Positions 23,222 through 32,137 of a stretch of DNA of 59,905 nucleotides are shown in pieces. This stretch comes from Pseudomonas sp. CHM02 (GTDB taxonomy: Bacteria > Pseudomonadota > Gammaproteobacteria > Pseudomonadales > Pseudomonadaceae), in the NCBI RefSeq assembly GCF_000612585.1, contig NZ_JFCA01000042.1, positions 1-59,905 on the forward strand, in the 5' to 3' direction. A program made the translations under genes and the position numbers. The notes beneath the pieces are model-generated. The model had not been told where the DNA came from, made no database searches, and was given only the letters and a program-made list of their open reading frames with translations. Every line of letters starts with the position of its first letter. The stretch's first letter is position 1.

Positions 23222-24694
23222 TTAGCGGAACGGCGGCTCGTCGAAACTGCGCAGTTTGCGCGAGTGCAGCGAGTTGAGTTCGGTGCGCAGCAAATCCACC
23301 GCCTCGATGCCGATCTTCAAGTGCTGACTGACCGCACGCTCATAGAATGCGTTGGCCGAACCGGGCAGCTTGATCTCACTGTGCAGTGGCTTATCCGACA
23401 CACACAGCAAAGTGCCGTACGGCACCCGCAAGCGATAACCCTGGGCGGCGATGGTGCCGCTTTCCATGTCCACGGCCACGGCGCGGGACAGGTTGATCAA
23501 CGGGCGTTCCTGGGCCCAGCGCAGTTCCCAGTTGCGATCGTCGTAGGTCAGCACGGTGCCGGTACGCAGGCGTTTTTTCAGCTCTTCGCCTTTTTCGCCG
23601 GTGACGTTGGCCGCCGCCTGCTGTAGCGCAAGCTGCACTTCGGCCAAGGCCGGGATCGGGATGTTCGGCGGCACTACGCGGTCGAGAATCCCGTCGCGGC
23701 GCATATAGGCGTGGGCCAGTACGTAATCGCCGATGGTCTGGGATTGGCGCAGGCCGCCGCAGTGGCCGATCATCAGCCAGCAATGTGGACGCAGCACCGC
23801 CAGGTGGTCGGTGATGTTCTTGGCGTTGGACGGGCCGACGCCGATGTTCACCAGGGTCACGCCGTGGCCATCAGTGGCCTGTAGGTGGTAGGCCGGCATC
23901 TGGTAACGGTGCCACACCACGCCTGCGGCAATCGCCGACGCTTCGCCGTGATCCATGCTCTTGTCGATCACCACGTTGCCCGGCAGCACCATGCGGATAA
24001 AACGCGGGTCGCTGCGCAGTTGCTCCAGGCCATGCAAGATGAACTGGTCGACATAACGGTGGTAGTTGGTCAGCAGGATCCACGGCTGCACATGGCGCCA
24101 GTCACTGCCGGTGTAATGCACCAGGCGGCGCAGGGAAAAGTCCACGCGCGCCGCATCGAACAGGGCCAGGGGCAGCGGGTCGGTGTTTTCCCAATCGTAG
24201 AGGCCATCGGCGATACCGTCGGTGGCCGCCGACAGGTCGGTGCTGGGGAACACACGGGCCAGGGTCGCGGCGGTCACACCGGAGCCGGCCAGTTCATCGC
24301 CCTGCTCCACCACGTACGGGTACGGGATGTTCTGCTGGCTGACGCCGACTTCCACCGTCACGGTGAAGTCGTGCATCAGCGGCACCAATTGCTCCAGCAG
24401 GTATTTACGGAACGCCGCAGGATGGGTGACGGTAACGCTGTACGTCCCCGGCAACTGGACCTTGGCATACGCCCGGGTGGTCTGTGGGACTTCGCCATGG
24501 CAGTGGTAGGTCAGGCGCAGTTCCGGGTAGCGAAACAGCGCACGTTGTTCGGCGTCGGGTTCGACGCGGTCTTTGAGGTATTGCTTGAGGGCTTGATTGA
24601 GCGCACCAGTGGCACGTTCATGCAGGGCCGCCAGCCGATCCACGGCTTCTTCGGCGGTTTGAACGACAACAAAAGCTTCGGTCACGGTAAGCAT
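23222..24694 (-). CDS. amn: AMP nucleosidase
   Basis: A 490-residue AMP nucleosidase, which cleaves AMP to adenine and ribose 5-phosphate and so sets adenylate levels. The N-terminal AMP-binding domain covers about residues 1-170. The nucleoside phosphorylase-like catalytic domain begins near 270 and includes VNIGVGPSNAKNITDHLAVL near 282-301, MIGHCGGLR near 309-317 and AVDMESGTIAAQG near 420-432, with the family's Met-Glu pair. Length matches E. coli Amn (484). The ATG at 24694 (MLTVTEAFV) is chosen over one 66 bp upstream because the extra residues are atypical. Confidence 0.95.
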   Translation of the reverse strand: MLTVTEAFVVVQTAEEAVDRLAALHERATGALNQALKQYLKDRVEPDAEQRALFRYPELRLTYHCHGEVPQTTRAYAKVQLPGTYSVTVTHPAAFRKYLLEQLVPLMHDFTVTVEVGVSQQNIPYPYVVEQGDELAGSGVTAATLARVFPSTDLSAATDGIADGLYDWENTDPLPLALFDAARVDFSLRRLVHYTGSDWRHVQPWILLTNYHRYVDQFILHGLEQLRSDPRFIRMVLPGNVVIDKSMDHGEASAIAAGVVWHRYQMPAYHLQATDGHGVTLVNIGVGPSNAKNITDHLAVLRPHCWLMIGHCGGLRQSQTIGDYVLAHAYMRRDGILDRVVPPNIPIPALAEVQLALQQAAANVTGEKGEELKKRLRTGTVLTYDDRNWELRWAQERPLINLSRAVAVDMESGTIAAQGYRLRVPYGTLLCVSDKPLHSEIKLPGSANAFYERAVSQHLKIGIEAVDLLRTELNSLHSRKLRSFDEPPFR

Positions 24695-24760
24695 CCTGTG
24701 TTCTGACTTGCAGGCCTTTATCTTGCCTGTATCCCCGTCAGACGCAAACTTTGAATGCAA

Positions 24761-26407
24761 TCAACAAGGTGTGGACCTGGCGACAATCGCCGCCACGTCC
24801 ACGCCACGCGGCAGGGTGCCATACACTCGACCGGACGATTCGCCCAAGCGACTGGCGATAAACCCATCACTGACCGCGGCATTCCCCGCCTCCAGCAACA
24901 GCTTGGCCTGCAACGCCACGGCAATGTCTTCGGTGAGCTGTCGCGCACGGTACTGGATGTCCTGGGTGTCCATGAACGCCGACTTCAATTGCTCGATATG
25001 CCGCGCCAGCAGCCGGTCGCCATGCCCATCGCCGAGTTCGACAAACAGTGCCTCCAGCACTCCCGGTTCCTTGGACAACGCCCGCAGCACATCCAGGCAC
25101 TGCACGTTGCCGGAACCTTCCCACGTCGAGTTCACCGGTGCCTCTCGGTACAGGCGCGGCAGGATGCTGTCCTCGACGTACCCGGCACCGCCCATGCACT
25201 CGGCGGCTTCGTTGATCATCGCCGGGGCGCGCTTGCAGATCCAATATTTACCTACCGCCGTCACCAGCCGAGCGAACTTGGCTTCCTGTTCATCCCCCAA
25301 ATGATCCAGCGCCCGGCCCATGCGCAGGCTCAGGGCCAGTGCGGATTCACTTTCCAGCGCCAGGTCAGCCAGCACGTTTTGCATCAGCGGCTGCTCGCTG
25401 AGTACGCGGCCGCCTACTGAACGATGGGCACAATGATGGCTGGCCTGGGTCAGCGCCTGACGCATCAGGGCGCTGGAGCCGACCATGCAATCGAAGCGGG
25501 TCATGGCGACCATCTCGATGATGGTCGGCACGCCACGGCCCTCTTCGCCGATCATCCAGGCCAGGGCACCGCGGAACTCCACTTCGCTGGAAGCGTTGGA
25601 GCAGTTGCCGAGTTTGTTTTTCAAGCGCTGGATGTAGAACTCGTTGCGCGTGTCGTCCGGACGGTGCCTTGGCAGCAGGAAACAGGTGAGGCCCTTGTCG
25701 GTCTGCGCCAGGGTGAGGAACGCATCGCACATCGGCGCCGAGCAGAACCATTTGTGGCCGACCAGCTCATACGCCTGGCCCGGGCCGCCCGCGCCGACAG
25801 GGTAAGCACGGGTGGTGTTGGCACGCACGTCGGTGCCGCCCTGCTTCTCGGTCATGGCCATGCCGATCGTAGCGCCGGCCTTGTGGGCGATGCCGACGTT
25901 GCGTGGGTCGTATTGGGTGTTGAGGATTTTCGGCAGCCAGGTGTCAGCCAGGTCAGGCTGCAAACGCAGGGCGGGCACGCAGGCGAAGGTCATGGTCAGC
26001 GGGCAACCGGTGCCGGCTTCGGCCTGGCTGTGCAGGTAAGTCATGGCAGCGCGGGCCACATGGGCACCGGACTGCGGATGCGCCCAAGGCAACGATGGCA
26101 AGCCGTGCTCGACGGCGGCGCGCATCAGTTCGTGGTAAGCCGGGTGAAACTCCACCAGGTCGATGCGGTGGCCATAACGGTCATGGCTGCTGAACACCGG
26201 CTTGTTCTGGTTCGCCAGGAACCCGGCGTCCATCAACGGCCCGCCGGCCAGCGCACCGTAGGCATCGATGCGCGCCTGCGCCCAGCCGGCACCAAAGCGG
26301 CGCGACCATTCCTGCAGGGGCAGGTCGATACGATACAGGTTGGTGCCGTCCAGGGACGGCGGCTGGTTGGTGACGTCGTGGGTTTCGGCAAACTGATGCA
26401 GGTTCAT
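24761..26407 (-). CDS. aidB: AidB-like acyl-CoA dehydrogenase family protein
   Basis: A 548-residue FAD-binding protein of the acyl-CoA dehydrogenase superfamily, closest by recall to E. coli AidB (541 residues), the alkylation-response flavoprotein that binds DNA. Shared blocks are FHPAYHELM near 104-112, GCPLTMTFA near 149-157, GMAMTEKQGGTDV near 196-208, GHKWFCSAPMCDAFL near 229-243, KLGNCSNASSEVEF near 277-290, MTRFDCMVG near 316-324, and ECMGGAGYVEDSILPRLYRE near 418-437. The ATG at 26407 has GGAGG upstream. No ada or alkA lies adjacent, though an unrelated alkylpurine glycosylase gene is at 59.2 kb. An isovaleryl-CoA dehydrogenase-like role cannot be excluded. Confidence 0.88.
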   Translation of the reverse strand: MNLHQFAETHDVTNQPPSLDGTNLYRIDLPLQEWSRRFGAGWAQARIDAYGALAGGPLMDAGFLANQNKPVFSSHDRYGHRIDLVEFHPAYHELMRAAVEHGLPSLPWAHPQSGAHVARAAMTYLHSQAEAGTGCPLTMTFACVPALRLQPDLADTWLPKILNTQYDPRNVGIAHKAGATIGMAMTEKQGGTDVRANTTRAYPVGAGGPGQAYELVGHKWFCSAPMCDAFLTLAQTDKGLTCFLLPRHRPDDTRNEFYIQRLKNKLGNCSNASSEVEFRGALAWMIGEEGRGVPTIIEMVAMTRFDCMVGSSALMRQALTQASHHCAHRSVGGRVLSEQPLMQNVLADLALESESALALSLRMGRALDHLGDEQEAKFARLVTAVGKYWICKRAPAMINEAAECMGGAGYVEDSILPRLYREAPVNSTWEGSGNVQCLDVLRALSKEPGVLEALFVELGDGHGDRLLARHIEQLKSAFMDTQDIQYRARQLTEDIAVALQAKLLLEAGNAAVSDGFIASRLGESSGRVYGTLPRGVDVAAIVARSTPC

Positions 26408-26504
26408 GACGGGCCTCCTGGAAAAAGGCCCATGTCGATCAGCTCCTACCGGGATGTGCAAATCGATTGAGGCCGGTTTTTTCAGTTAAGCACTGCCACG
26501 ACGC

Positions 26505-28895
26505 TTAAAAAAGTGGCATACCCGCCGATTGTCCGGCGCTTTTGCCCTCTAACGGACACAGCAACCGACGCTCCAACACCCCTTGCAATGCCTCGAAACG
26601 CACAGGCTTGGCCAGGCGCTCAGAAATCCCGACGCCATGGCAACGCTCGCGCTCCGACACATTCAGCGACGTACTCAAGGCGATCACGGGCAGCTCGCCG
26701 CAGCCAGGCAGCGCACGGATCTGGCAGCACAACGAGAAACCACCTTCGGGAATATCCAACAGTACCGCGTCGAAATGCCCGTTTTGCAAGGCCGCCAAGG
26801 CGTTCGCGCCAGTGTCCACGGTTTTCACCCGGTAACCGAGCTTGAGCAGCATGCCACGTACCACCAACTGGCCGACGCTGTTGTCATCCACCAACAGCAC
26901 CGAACACTCCTGAGGCGCACGTTGCCTGTCCGGTGCTGGCTTGGACTCAGGCGGGACCGGGCTGACTTCCACTTCCAGCTGGAAGCGGCTGCCCTTGCGC
27001 GGCTCGGAATGGTGGGTGAGGCGCCCACCCAGCAGCTCGATCAGTTGCCGGCAGATCGCCAGTCCGATACCCAGGCCGCCGTACTCGCGCGTCATGGAGC
27101 CATCCAGCTGGAAGAAACGCTGATACAGGGTGGCCTCGTCCAGGAAAGCAAAACCGATACCGGTGTCGGTCACGATAAAGCTCAGGCGCAAGCCTCCGTC
27201 ACTGTGGGGCACGCCGACCACACGCAGGCGAACCGAGCCTTCGTGGGTGAACTTGAAGGCGTTATCCAGCAGGCAATCGAGGCACTGCAGCAGTTTGTCG
27301 GCGTCGCCCACCATGCGGTCCGGCAGCTCGTCCGCCACATCAATGGAGAACGCCAGGCCTTTGCTCTGAGCGCTGGCGCTGAACTGCTGGCGCAAGGTGT
27401 CGAGCGTACCGCGCAGGCTGAACACCTGGGGCTGGGCACTCAGGCGTCCGGCCTGCAACTCGGTGAGGGTAAGGATGCCGTTGACCATGCGCATCATGTC
27501 CCGCGCCGAACCGGCGGCGGTTTGCTGGTACTGCGCCAGATCCGCGTCCAGGGGCACGGTTTGCATCAATTCGAGAGAGCCGATCACGCCGTTCATGGGC
27601 GTGCGCAGTTCGTGGGTCAGGGTGGCGAGGAATTCATCCTTGAGGCGATTGCTGCGGGCCAACTGCTGGTTGAGCACTTCGAGCTTCTGGCTGGCATCGA
27701 ACAGGATCTGCGCCTGTTGCTCGCGCATGGAATTGATGCGGTCGGCCAGGGCCAGGGACAACAGCGCCACTTCAATCGCCGAACCGATCTGGCTGGCGTA
27801 CATGGTCAGGAACACATTGGGCAGGTAACCCAGCACCATCAGCGTATTCACCACCCCGCCAAGCAGGAACGCCGACCAGGCGATGATGAAATAGCGCGCC
27901 ACCCGCTGCCCGCAATACCACGCCTTGATGGCAGCCACAAAGATGGTCACGGTAAACACCAGCGCCAAGCCAGTGGCCAGGCGCAGCGCCAGGGCGTAGC
28001 TGGTCATCAGCGACAACAGCATCACCACGCCACCACCCGCCACCAGCGTCAGCAGCAAGCGGTTGATCCAGCGACTGTGCTGGGCCGTGTGCAAGAAGCT
28101 GCGCGCAAACAGGCTGCCGAACAGCGCCGCCGAACCGATCAGGAACGGCGTCGCGGCATTCGCCCACCATGGGTTGTTCGGCCAGAAGTATTCCACCGCC
28201 GCGCCATTCACCGAGAGCTGGTACATGCCGAACGAGGCGATATAAAAAATGTAATAGAGGTAGCTGGTGTCGCGCACGCTGAGGTAGATAAACAGGTTGT
28301 AGACCAGCATCCCCAGCAACACGCCGTAGATCAGGCCCAACACATACAGGCGCAGCGGCTGTTGCTCCAGGTAGGCGGTGCTGGACCAGAGCGTCAATGG
28401 CGCCTGGATCGAGCCTTCGCTTTGCAGGCGCAGGTAGACGGTTTTTGCCTCGCCCGGCGTGAAGTCGACCTTGAACAGGTAGTTGTTCTGGCGGATCTCG
28501 CGGGCGGAAAACGGCAACGCGTCCCCCGTGCGCCCGGCCAGCCGGTAGGTGCCAGTGCTGTCAGGCAGGTACAGGTCAAGATGGTCGAGCGGCGGGTACG
28601 CCAGCTCCAGCAACCAGGTGCGTTGCGCTTCAGGGTCCCGGGGCAGGTAATGCAAATTGACCTTGAGCCAGAACACCGAGCGCGAGTAGCCGGCATTCAG
28701 GGTGTCTTTATCGTGGGGCTTGAACTGTGAGGTGGCGGAAGGCGCACTGACATCAGCGATCGTGAGGGCATCGGTCGGGTCTTCGAGCACTTGCATGGCT
28801 CGGCCCAGCGGCAGGCTTCGCGTGTCCTGGTTGAACTCGATGGCGCTGGCGAGCATCGGCAGCCCGCACAACAATAAAATCAGCAAATAGCGCAT
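26505..28895 (-). CDS. Hybrid sensor histidine kinase with 7TMR-DISM input domain
   Basis: A 796-residue hybrid kinase. Order: signal peptide (1-18, ending ASA), periplasmic 7TMR-DISM extracellular domain (about 28-165), seven-helix 7TMR-DISM membrane domain (about 175-385), short coiled coil, HisKA with phospho-accepting His428 in ATLTHELRTPMNG, HATPase with LDNAFKF, DTGIGF and GLGIGLAICRQL, and a C-terminal receiver with VLLVDDN near 674 and phospho-acceptor Asp714 in VLLDIPEGG. The usual post-Asp MPxMDG turn is shortened and altered. There is no HPt domain, so the phosphorelay partner is elsewhere. The 7TMR-DISM part resembles RetS/LadS-type sensors that bind carbohydrate-like ligands. No ligand is known. 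Confidence 0.9.
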   Translation of the reverse strand: MRYLLILLLCGLPMLASAIEFNQDTRSLPLGRAMQVLEDPTDALTIADVSAPSATSQFKPHDKDTLNAGYSRSVFWLKVNLHYLPRDPEAQRTWLLELAYPPLDHLDLYLPDSTGTYRLAGRTGDALPFSAREIRQNNYLFKVDFTPGEAKTVYLRLQSEGSIQAPLTLWSSTAYLEQQPLRLYVLGLIYGVLLGMLVYNLFIYLSVRDTSYLYYIFYIASFGMYQLSVNGAAVEYFWPNNPWWANAATPFLIGSAALFGSLFARSFLHTAQHSRWINRLLLTLVAGGGVVMLLSLMTSYALALRLATGLALVFTVTIFVAAIKAWYCGQRVARYFIIAWSAFLLGGVVNTLMVLGYLPNVFLTMYASQIGSAIEVALLSLALADRINSMREQQAQILFDASQKLEVLNQQLARSNRLKDEFLATLTHELRTPMNGVIGSLELMQTVPLDADLAQYQQTAAGSARDMMRMVNGILTLTELQAGRLSAQPQVFSLRGTLDTLRQQFSASAQSKGLAFSIDVADELPDRMVGDADKLLQCLDCLLDNAFKFTHEGSVRLRVVGVPHSDGGLRLSFIVTDTGIGFAFLDEATLYQRFFQLDGSMTREYGGLGIGLAICRQLIELLGGRLTHHSEPRKGSRFQLEVEVSPVPPESKPAPDRQRAPQECSVLLVDDNSVGQLVVRGMLLKLGYRVKTVDTGANALAALQNGHFDAVLLDIPEGGFSLCCQIRALPGCGELPVIALSTSLNVSERERCHGVGISERLAKPVRFEALQGVLERRLLCPLEGKSAGQSAGMPLF

Positions 28896-29171
28896 AGAGC
28901 CCCAGCGTGGCCTGTCCGGTTATGTCAAAAAGCCCCCCATTCCTTTTGAGAAGACGTACACCGGCAATACAGTTAGTAGTTTGGATCCACTCTAGCATAG
29001 CCATTAAAGGCTATTGGACACCATTGAAATAATTTTTTGAAAGGCTCTAGAACAGGCGTTACAGAAGGTTTTAACGGCCAGCAGCGCGCCAAAAAAGTGT
29101 CACATTGCGGGCAAAATTCAACCATCGCCAGACAGCCCCGCCAAAAGCGTTTGGTGGTAAGCTCGCGCACC

Positions 29172-29969
29172 ATGAATATCTACAGCTCTCGCCCCGTTGT
29201 CCTCTGTCTCTCCGGCCATGATCCCAGTGGTGGCGCCGGCTTGCAGGCAGATATCGAAGCCCTGCTCGCCCAGGGTTGCCATGCGGCTCCGGCCGTCACC
29301 GCCCTGACCGTGCAGAACACGGTCAATGTCAGCGATTTCCGCGTGCTCGACCGCGAGTGGGTACTGGCCCAGGCCAATGCCGTACTCGGCGATTCCGAAG
29401 TGGCCGCGGTCAAGCTGGGCATGCTCGGCTCAACCGCGATGGTCGACACCGTGGTCGAACTGCTGCAGGCGCACCCGCACCTACCGGTGGTGTGCGACCC
29501 GGTGCTGCGTGCCGGCGGTGGTGGCAGCCTGGGCAAGGACGAAGTCGGTTACGCGATGCGTGAGCGGCTACTGCCGTTGTCGCTGATCGCCACGCCGAAC
29601 CTGCCCGAAGCGCGCATTCTTGCCGAACTGCCCGAAGGCACCGCGGACGAATGCGCCGAGAAGCTGCTGCCCTATATCAAGCACCTGCTGATCACCGGCG
29701 GTCATGGCGACGAGCACGAAGTGCACAACCGCCTCTACAGCCGCGACGGCACGCGCCAGACCTTTACCTGCCAGCGCCTGCCCGGCAGCTATCACGGTTC
29801 AGGTTGCACGCTGGCAAGCGCACTGACTGGCCGGATCGCCCAGGGCGAAGGACTGGTCAGCGCCGTGCAATCGGCACTCAACTACACTTGGCGCACCCTG
29901 CGTGACGCCGAACAACTCGGTCGGGGCCAGTTTGTACCGCGCCGTCTGCCGCTGGATTTCTGCTCTTAA
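29172..29969 (+). CDS. thiD: Hydroxymethylpyrimidine/phosphomethylpyrimidine kinase
   Basis: A 265-residue ThiD kinase of the ribokinase fold. It phosphorylates HMP and HMP-phosphate with ATP to give HMP-PP for thiamine synthesis. Key elements are LSGHDPSGGAGLQADIEALL near 13-32, VCDPVLRAGGG near 107-117 and the GSGCTLASALTG anion-hole segment near 211-222 with its catalytic Cys. The ATG at 29172 is used since the frame upstream lacks family residues. thiE follows after 18 bp and hemL after that. I see no TPP riboswitch motifs (CTGAGA, ACCTGAT) upstream. The 276-bp gap before it holds a small 6-bp inverted repeat at 28997-29014 and AT-rich promoter-like sequence, no gene. Confidence 0.96.
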   Translation: MNIYSSRPVVLCLSGHDPSGGAGLQADIEALLAQGCHAAPAVTALTVQNTVNVSDFRVLDREWVLAQANAVLGDSEVAAVKLGMLGSTAMVDTVVELLQAHPHLPVVCDPVLRAGGGGSLGKDEVGYAMRERLLPLSLIATPNLPEARILAELPEGTADECAEKLLPYIKHLLITGGHGDEHEVHNRLYSRDGTRQTFTCQRLPGSYHGSGCTLASALTGRIAQGEGLVSAVQSALNYTWRTLRDAEQLGRGQFVPRRLPLDFCS

Positions 29970-29987
29970 AAGCAAGAGGCCTGCCTG

Positions 29988-30617
29988 ATGAAACTACGTG
30001 GCCTGTATGCCATTACCGACAGCCAACTGTTGGCCGGCAAGTTCCTCGCCTACGTCGAAGCGGCGTTGGACGGTGGCGTGACTCTGCTGCAGTACCGCGA
30101 CAAAAGCAGCGACGAAGCCCGGCGCTTGCGTGAGGCCGAGAAGTTGCATGAGCTGTGCTCGCGCTACAAGACCCAACTGATCATCAACGACGACGCCGAG
30201 TTGGCCGCACGCCTGGGCGTCGGCGTGCACCTGGGCCAGACCGACGGCCCGCTGACCCCAGCCCGTGCGTTGCTCGGCTCCAAGGCGATCATCGGCGCCA
30301 CCTGCCACAGCCAGATCGAACTGGCCGAGCAGGCCGCCAAGGAAGGCGCGAGCTATGTCGCCTTCGGCCGCTTCTTCAATTCCAACACCAAGCCCGGCGC
30401 CCCGGCCGCCACCGTCGAGATGCTGGCCCAGGCCCGTGCGCGCCTGCAGTTGCCCATCTGCGTGATCGGCGGCATCACCCTGGAGAACGCCGAACCCCTG
30501 GTGGCCCACGGTGCCGACCTGCTGGCGGTGGTGCACGGCCTGTTTGGCGCCGACAGCACCCAGGAAGTCACGCGCCGCGCTCGCGCGTTCAACGATCTGC
30601 TTAAAACTTCAGTTTAG
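29988..30617 (+). CDS. thiE: Thiamine phosphate synthase
   Basis: A 209-residue TIM-barrel enzyme that joins HMP-PP and thiazole phosphate into thiamine phosphate. Family motifs are LQYRDKSSDEARR near 35-47, IINDDAELAARLGVGVHLGQ near 65-84, GATCHSQIELAEQAA near 106-120, YVAFGRFFNSNTKPGA near 126-141 and the phosphate-binding IGGITLENA near 164-172. A GAGG ribosome-binding site precedes the ATG. It lies 18 bp after thiD and 11 bp before hemL, so the three are probably one operon. The thiamine link to hemL is positional only. Confidence 0.96.
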   Translation: MKLRGLYAITDSQLLAGKFLAYVEAALDGGVTLLQYRDKSSDEARRLREAEKLHELCSRYKTQLIINDDAELAARLGVGVHLGQTDGPLTPARALLGSKAIIGATCHSQIELAEQAAKEGASYVAFGRFFNSNTKPGAPAATVEMLAQARARLQLPICVIGGITLENAEPLVAHGADLLAVVHGLFGADSTQEVTRRARAFNDLLKTSV

Positions 30618-30628
30618 AGAGCCCTCTC

Positions 30629-31912
30629 ATGTCCCGTTCCGAAACGCTGTTTGCCAATGCCCAGAAACACATCCCCGGCGGTGTGAACTCCCCCGTGCGT
30701 GCGTTCAAGAGCGTGGGCGGCACGCCGTTGTTCTTCAAGCATGCCGAAGGCGCCTACGTCACCGACGAAGATGACAAGCGCTACGTGGACTACGTCGGCT
30801 CCTGGGGCCCGATGATCCTCGGCCACAGCCACCCGGACGTGCTGGACGCGGTGCGCAAGCAGCTGGAACACGGCTTGTCCTACGGCGCGCCGACCGCCAT
30901 GGAAACCGAAATGGCGGACCTGGTGTGCAGCATCGTGCCGTCGATGGAAATGGTGCGCATGGTCAGCTCCGGCACCGAAGCCACCATGAGCGCGATCCGC
31001 CTGGCCCGTGGCTTTACCGGCCGTGACAGCATCATCAAGTTCGAAGGCTGCTACCACGGCCATTCCGACAGCCTGCTGGTCAAGGCCGGCTCCGGCGCGC
31101 TGACCCAGGGCGTGCCGAGCTCGGCCGGCGTGCCTGCCGCGTTTGCCAAACACACCTTGACCCTGCCGTTCAACGACATCGCCGCCGTCGAGCAGATGCT
31201 CAGCGAAGTCGGCCAGGACGTGGCGTGCATCATCGTTGAGCCGGTGGCCGGCAACATGAACTGCGTACCGCCGGCGCCGGGCTTCCTTGAAGGCCTGCGC
31301 GAGCAGTGCGACAAGCATGGCGTGGTGCTGATTTTCGACGAAGTGATGACCGGTTTCCGTGTAGCCCTTGGCGGCGCCCAGGCGCACTACGGCGTCACGC
31401 CAGACCTGAGCACCTTCGGCAAGATCATCGGCGGCGGCATGCCGGTGGGCTGCTTCGGTGGCAAGCGCGAAATCATGCAACACATCGCGCCGCTGGGCCC
31501 GGTGTACCAGGCTGGCACCTTGTCGGGCAACCCGTTGGCCATGGCCGCCGGCCTGACAACCCTGCGCCTGATCAGCCGCCCGGGCTTCCACGCCGAGCTG
31601 ACCGACTACACCACGCGCCTGCTCGACGGCCTGCAACAGCGCGCCGATGCCGCCGGTATCCCGTTCGTTACCACCCAGGCGGGCGGCATGTTCGGCCTGT
31701 ATTTCAGCGGCGCCGACGATATTGTCACCTTTGACGACGTGATGGGCAGCGATGCTGGCCTGTTCAAGCGCTTCTTCCACCTGATGCTGGAAGGCGGCGT
31801 TTACCTGGCGCCGAGCGCTTTCGAAGCCGGCTTCACCTCGATCGCCCATGGCGATGCCGAGCTGAAACTGACCCTCGACGCCGCCGAACGCGCCTTTGCT
31901 GCATTGAAATAA
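30629..31912 (+). CDS. hemL: Glutamate-1-semialdehyde 2,1-aminomutase
   Basis: A 427-residue class III PLP aminotransferase fold enzyme that makes 5-aminolevulinate from glutamate-1-semialdehyde, the C5 route to haem. Signature blocks are HIPGGVNSPVRAFK near 14-27, YVGSWGPMILGHSHP near 55-69, VSSGTEATMSA near 112-122, YHGHSDSLL near 142-150, FDEVMTGFRVALGGAQ near 236-251, and the PLP lysine in TFGKIIGGGMPVG near 263-275. Length is standard (about 427). It is the last gene of thiD-thiE-hemL and is followed by a hairpin terminator at 31923-31954. Confidence 0.97.
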   Translation: MSRSETLFANAQKHIPGGVNSPVRAFKSVGGTPLFFKHAEGAYVTDEDDKRYVDYVGSWGPMILGHSHPDVLDAVRKQLEHGLSYGAPTAMETEMADLVCSIVPSMEMVRMVSSGTEATMSAIRLARGFTGRDSIIKFEGCYHGHSDSLLVKAGSGALTQGVPSSAGVPAAFAKHTLTLPFNDIAAVEQMLSEVGQDVACIIVEPVAGNMNCVPPAPGFLEGLREQCDKHGVVLIFDEVMTGFRVALGGAQAHYGVTPDLSTFGKIIGGGMPVGCFGGKREIMQHIAPLGPVYQAGTLSGNPLAMAAGLTTLRLISRPGFHAELTDYTTRLLDGLQQRADAAGIPFVTTQAGGMFGLYFSGADDIVTFDDVMGSDAGLFKRFFHLMLEGGVYLAPSAFEAGFTSIAHGDAELKLTLDAAERAFAALK

Positions 31913-31922
31913 TTGGCCGCAA

Positions 31923-31954
31923 AAATCAGGCACCGCGCAAACGGTGTCTGATTT
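31923..31954 (+). terminator. Intrinsic-type terminator after hemL
   Basis: AAATCAGGCACCG (31923-31935) pairs with CGGTGTCTGATTT (31942-31954), a 13-bp stem with one G-T pair and a 6-nt loop. The following sequence is moderately T-rich (GCTACTTTGCTT). The A-rich left flank means it may also work leftward. Confidence 0.8.
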
Positions 31955-32049
31955 GCTACTTTGCTTACAGAGATTTCCGAGTTTTTTAGAGAAATCACCT
32001 GCAATCCGGCGGATAACTTGCCCAAGCAGCAGAAAAACGAGTAAAGACT

Positions 32050-32079
32050 TTGTAAGCAGAGGCCTGCTTATTTCATAAT
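32050..32079 (+). promoter_or_regulatory. Promoter with a palindrome between -35 and -10, upstream of the Sel1-repeat gene
   Basis: TTGTAA (32050-32055), an 18-bp spacer and CATAAT (32074-32079) form a plausible sigma-70 promoter. The palindrome TAAGCAG-AGGC-CTGCTTA (32053-32070) fills the spacer and looks like an operator. It superficially resembles the GacA box (TGTAAG-N6-CTTACA) but the spacing is 10 and the right half is incomplete. Confidence 0.5.
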
Positions 32080-32137
32080 GCGCGCTTATTGGATCCCCCG
32101 AGGGTCCGCGTGCCCCGTCAGAGGTAAGTCGATTCCC

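Noticed and set aside
28896..29171. TPP riboswitch upstream of thiD
   Set aside because: Neither the CTGAGA nor the ACCTGAT thi-box core is found in the gap, and no matching helices were seen.
32050..32075. GacA-binding site (TGTAAG-N6-CTTACA) upstream of the Sel1-repeat gene
   Set aside because: TGTAAG and CTTA are 10 bases apart rather than 6, and the right half ends TT rather than CA.
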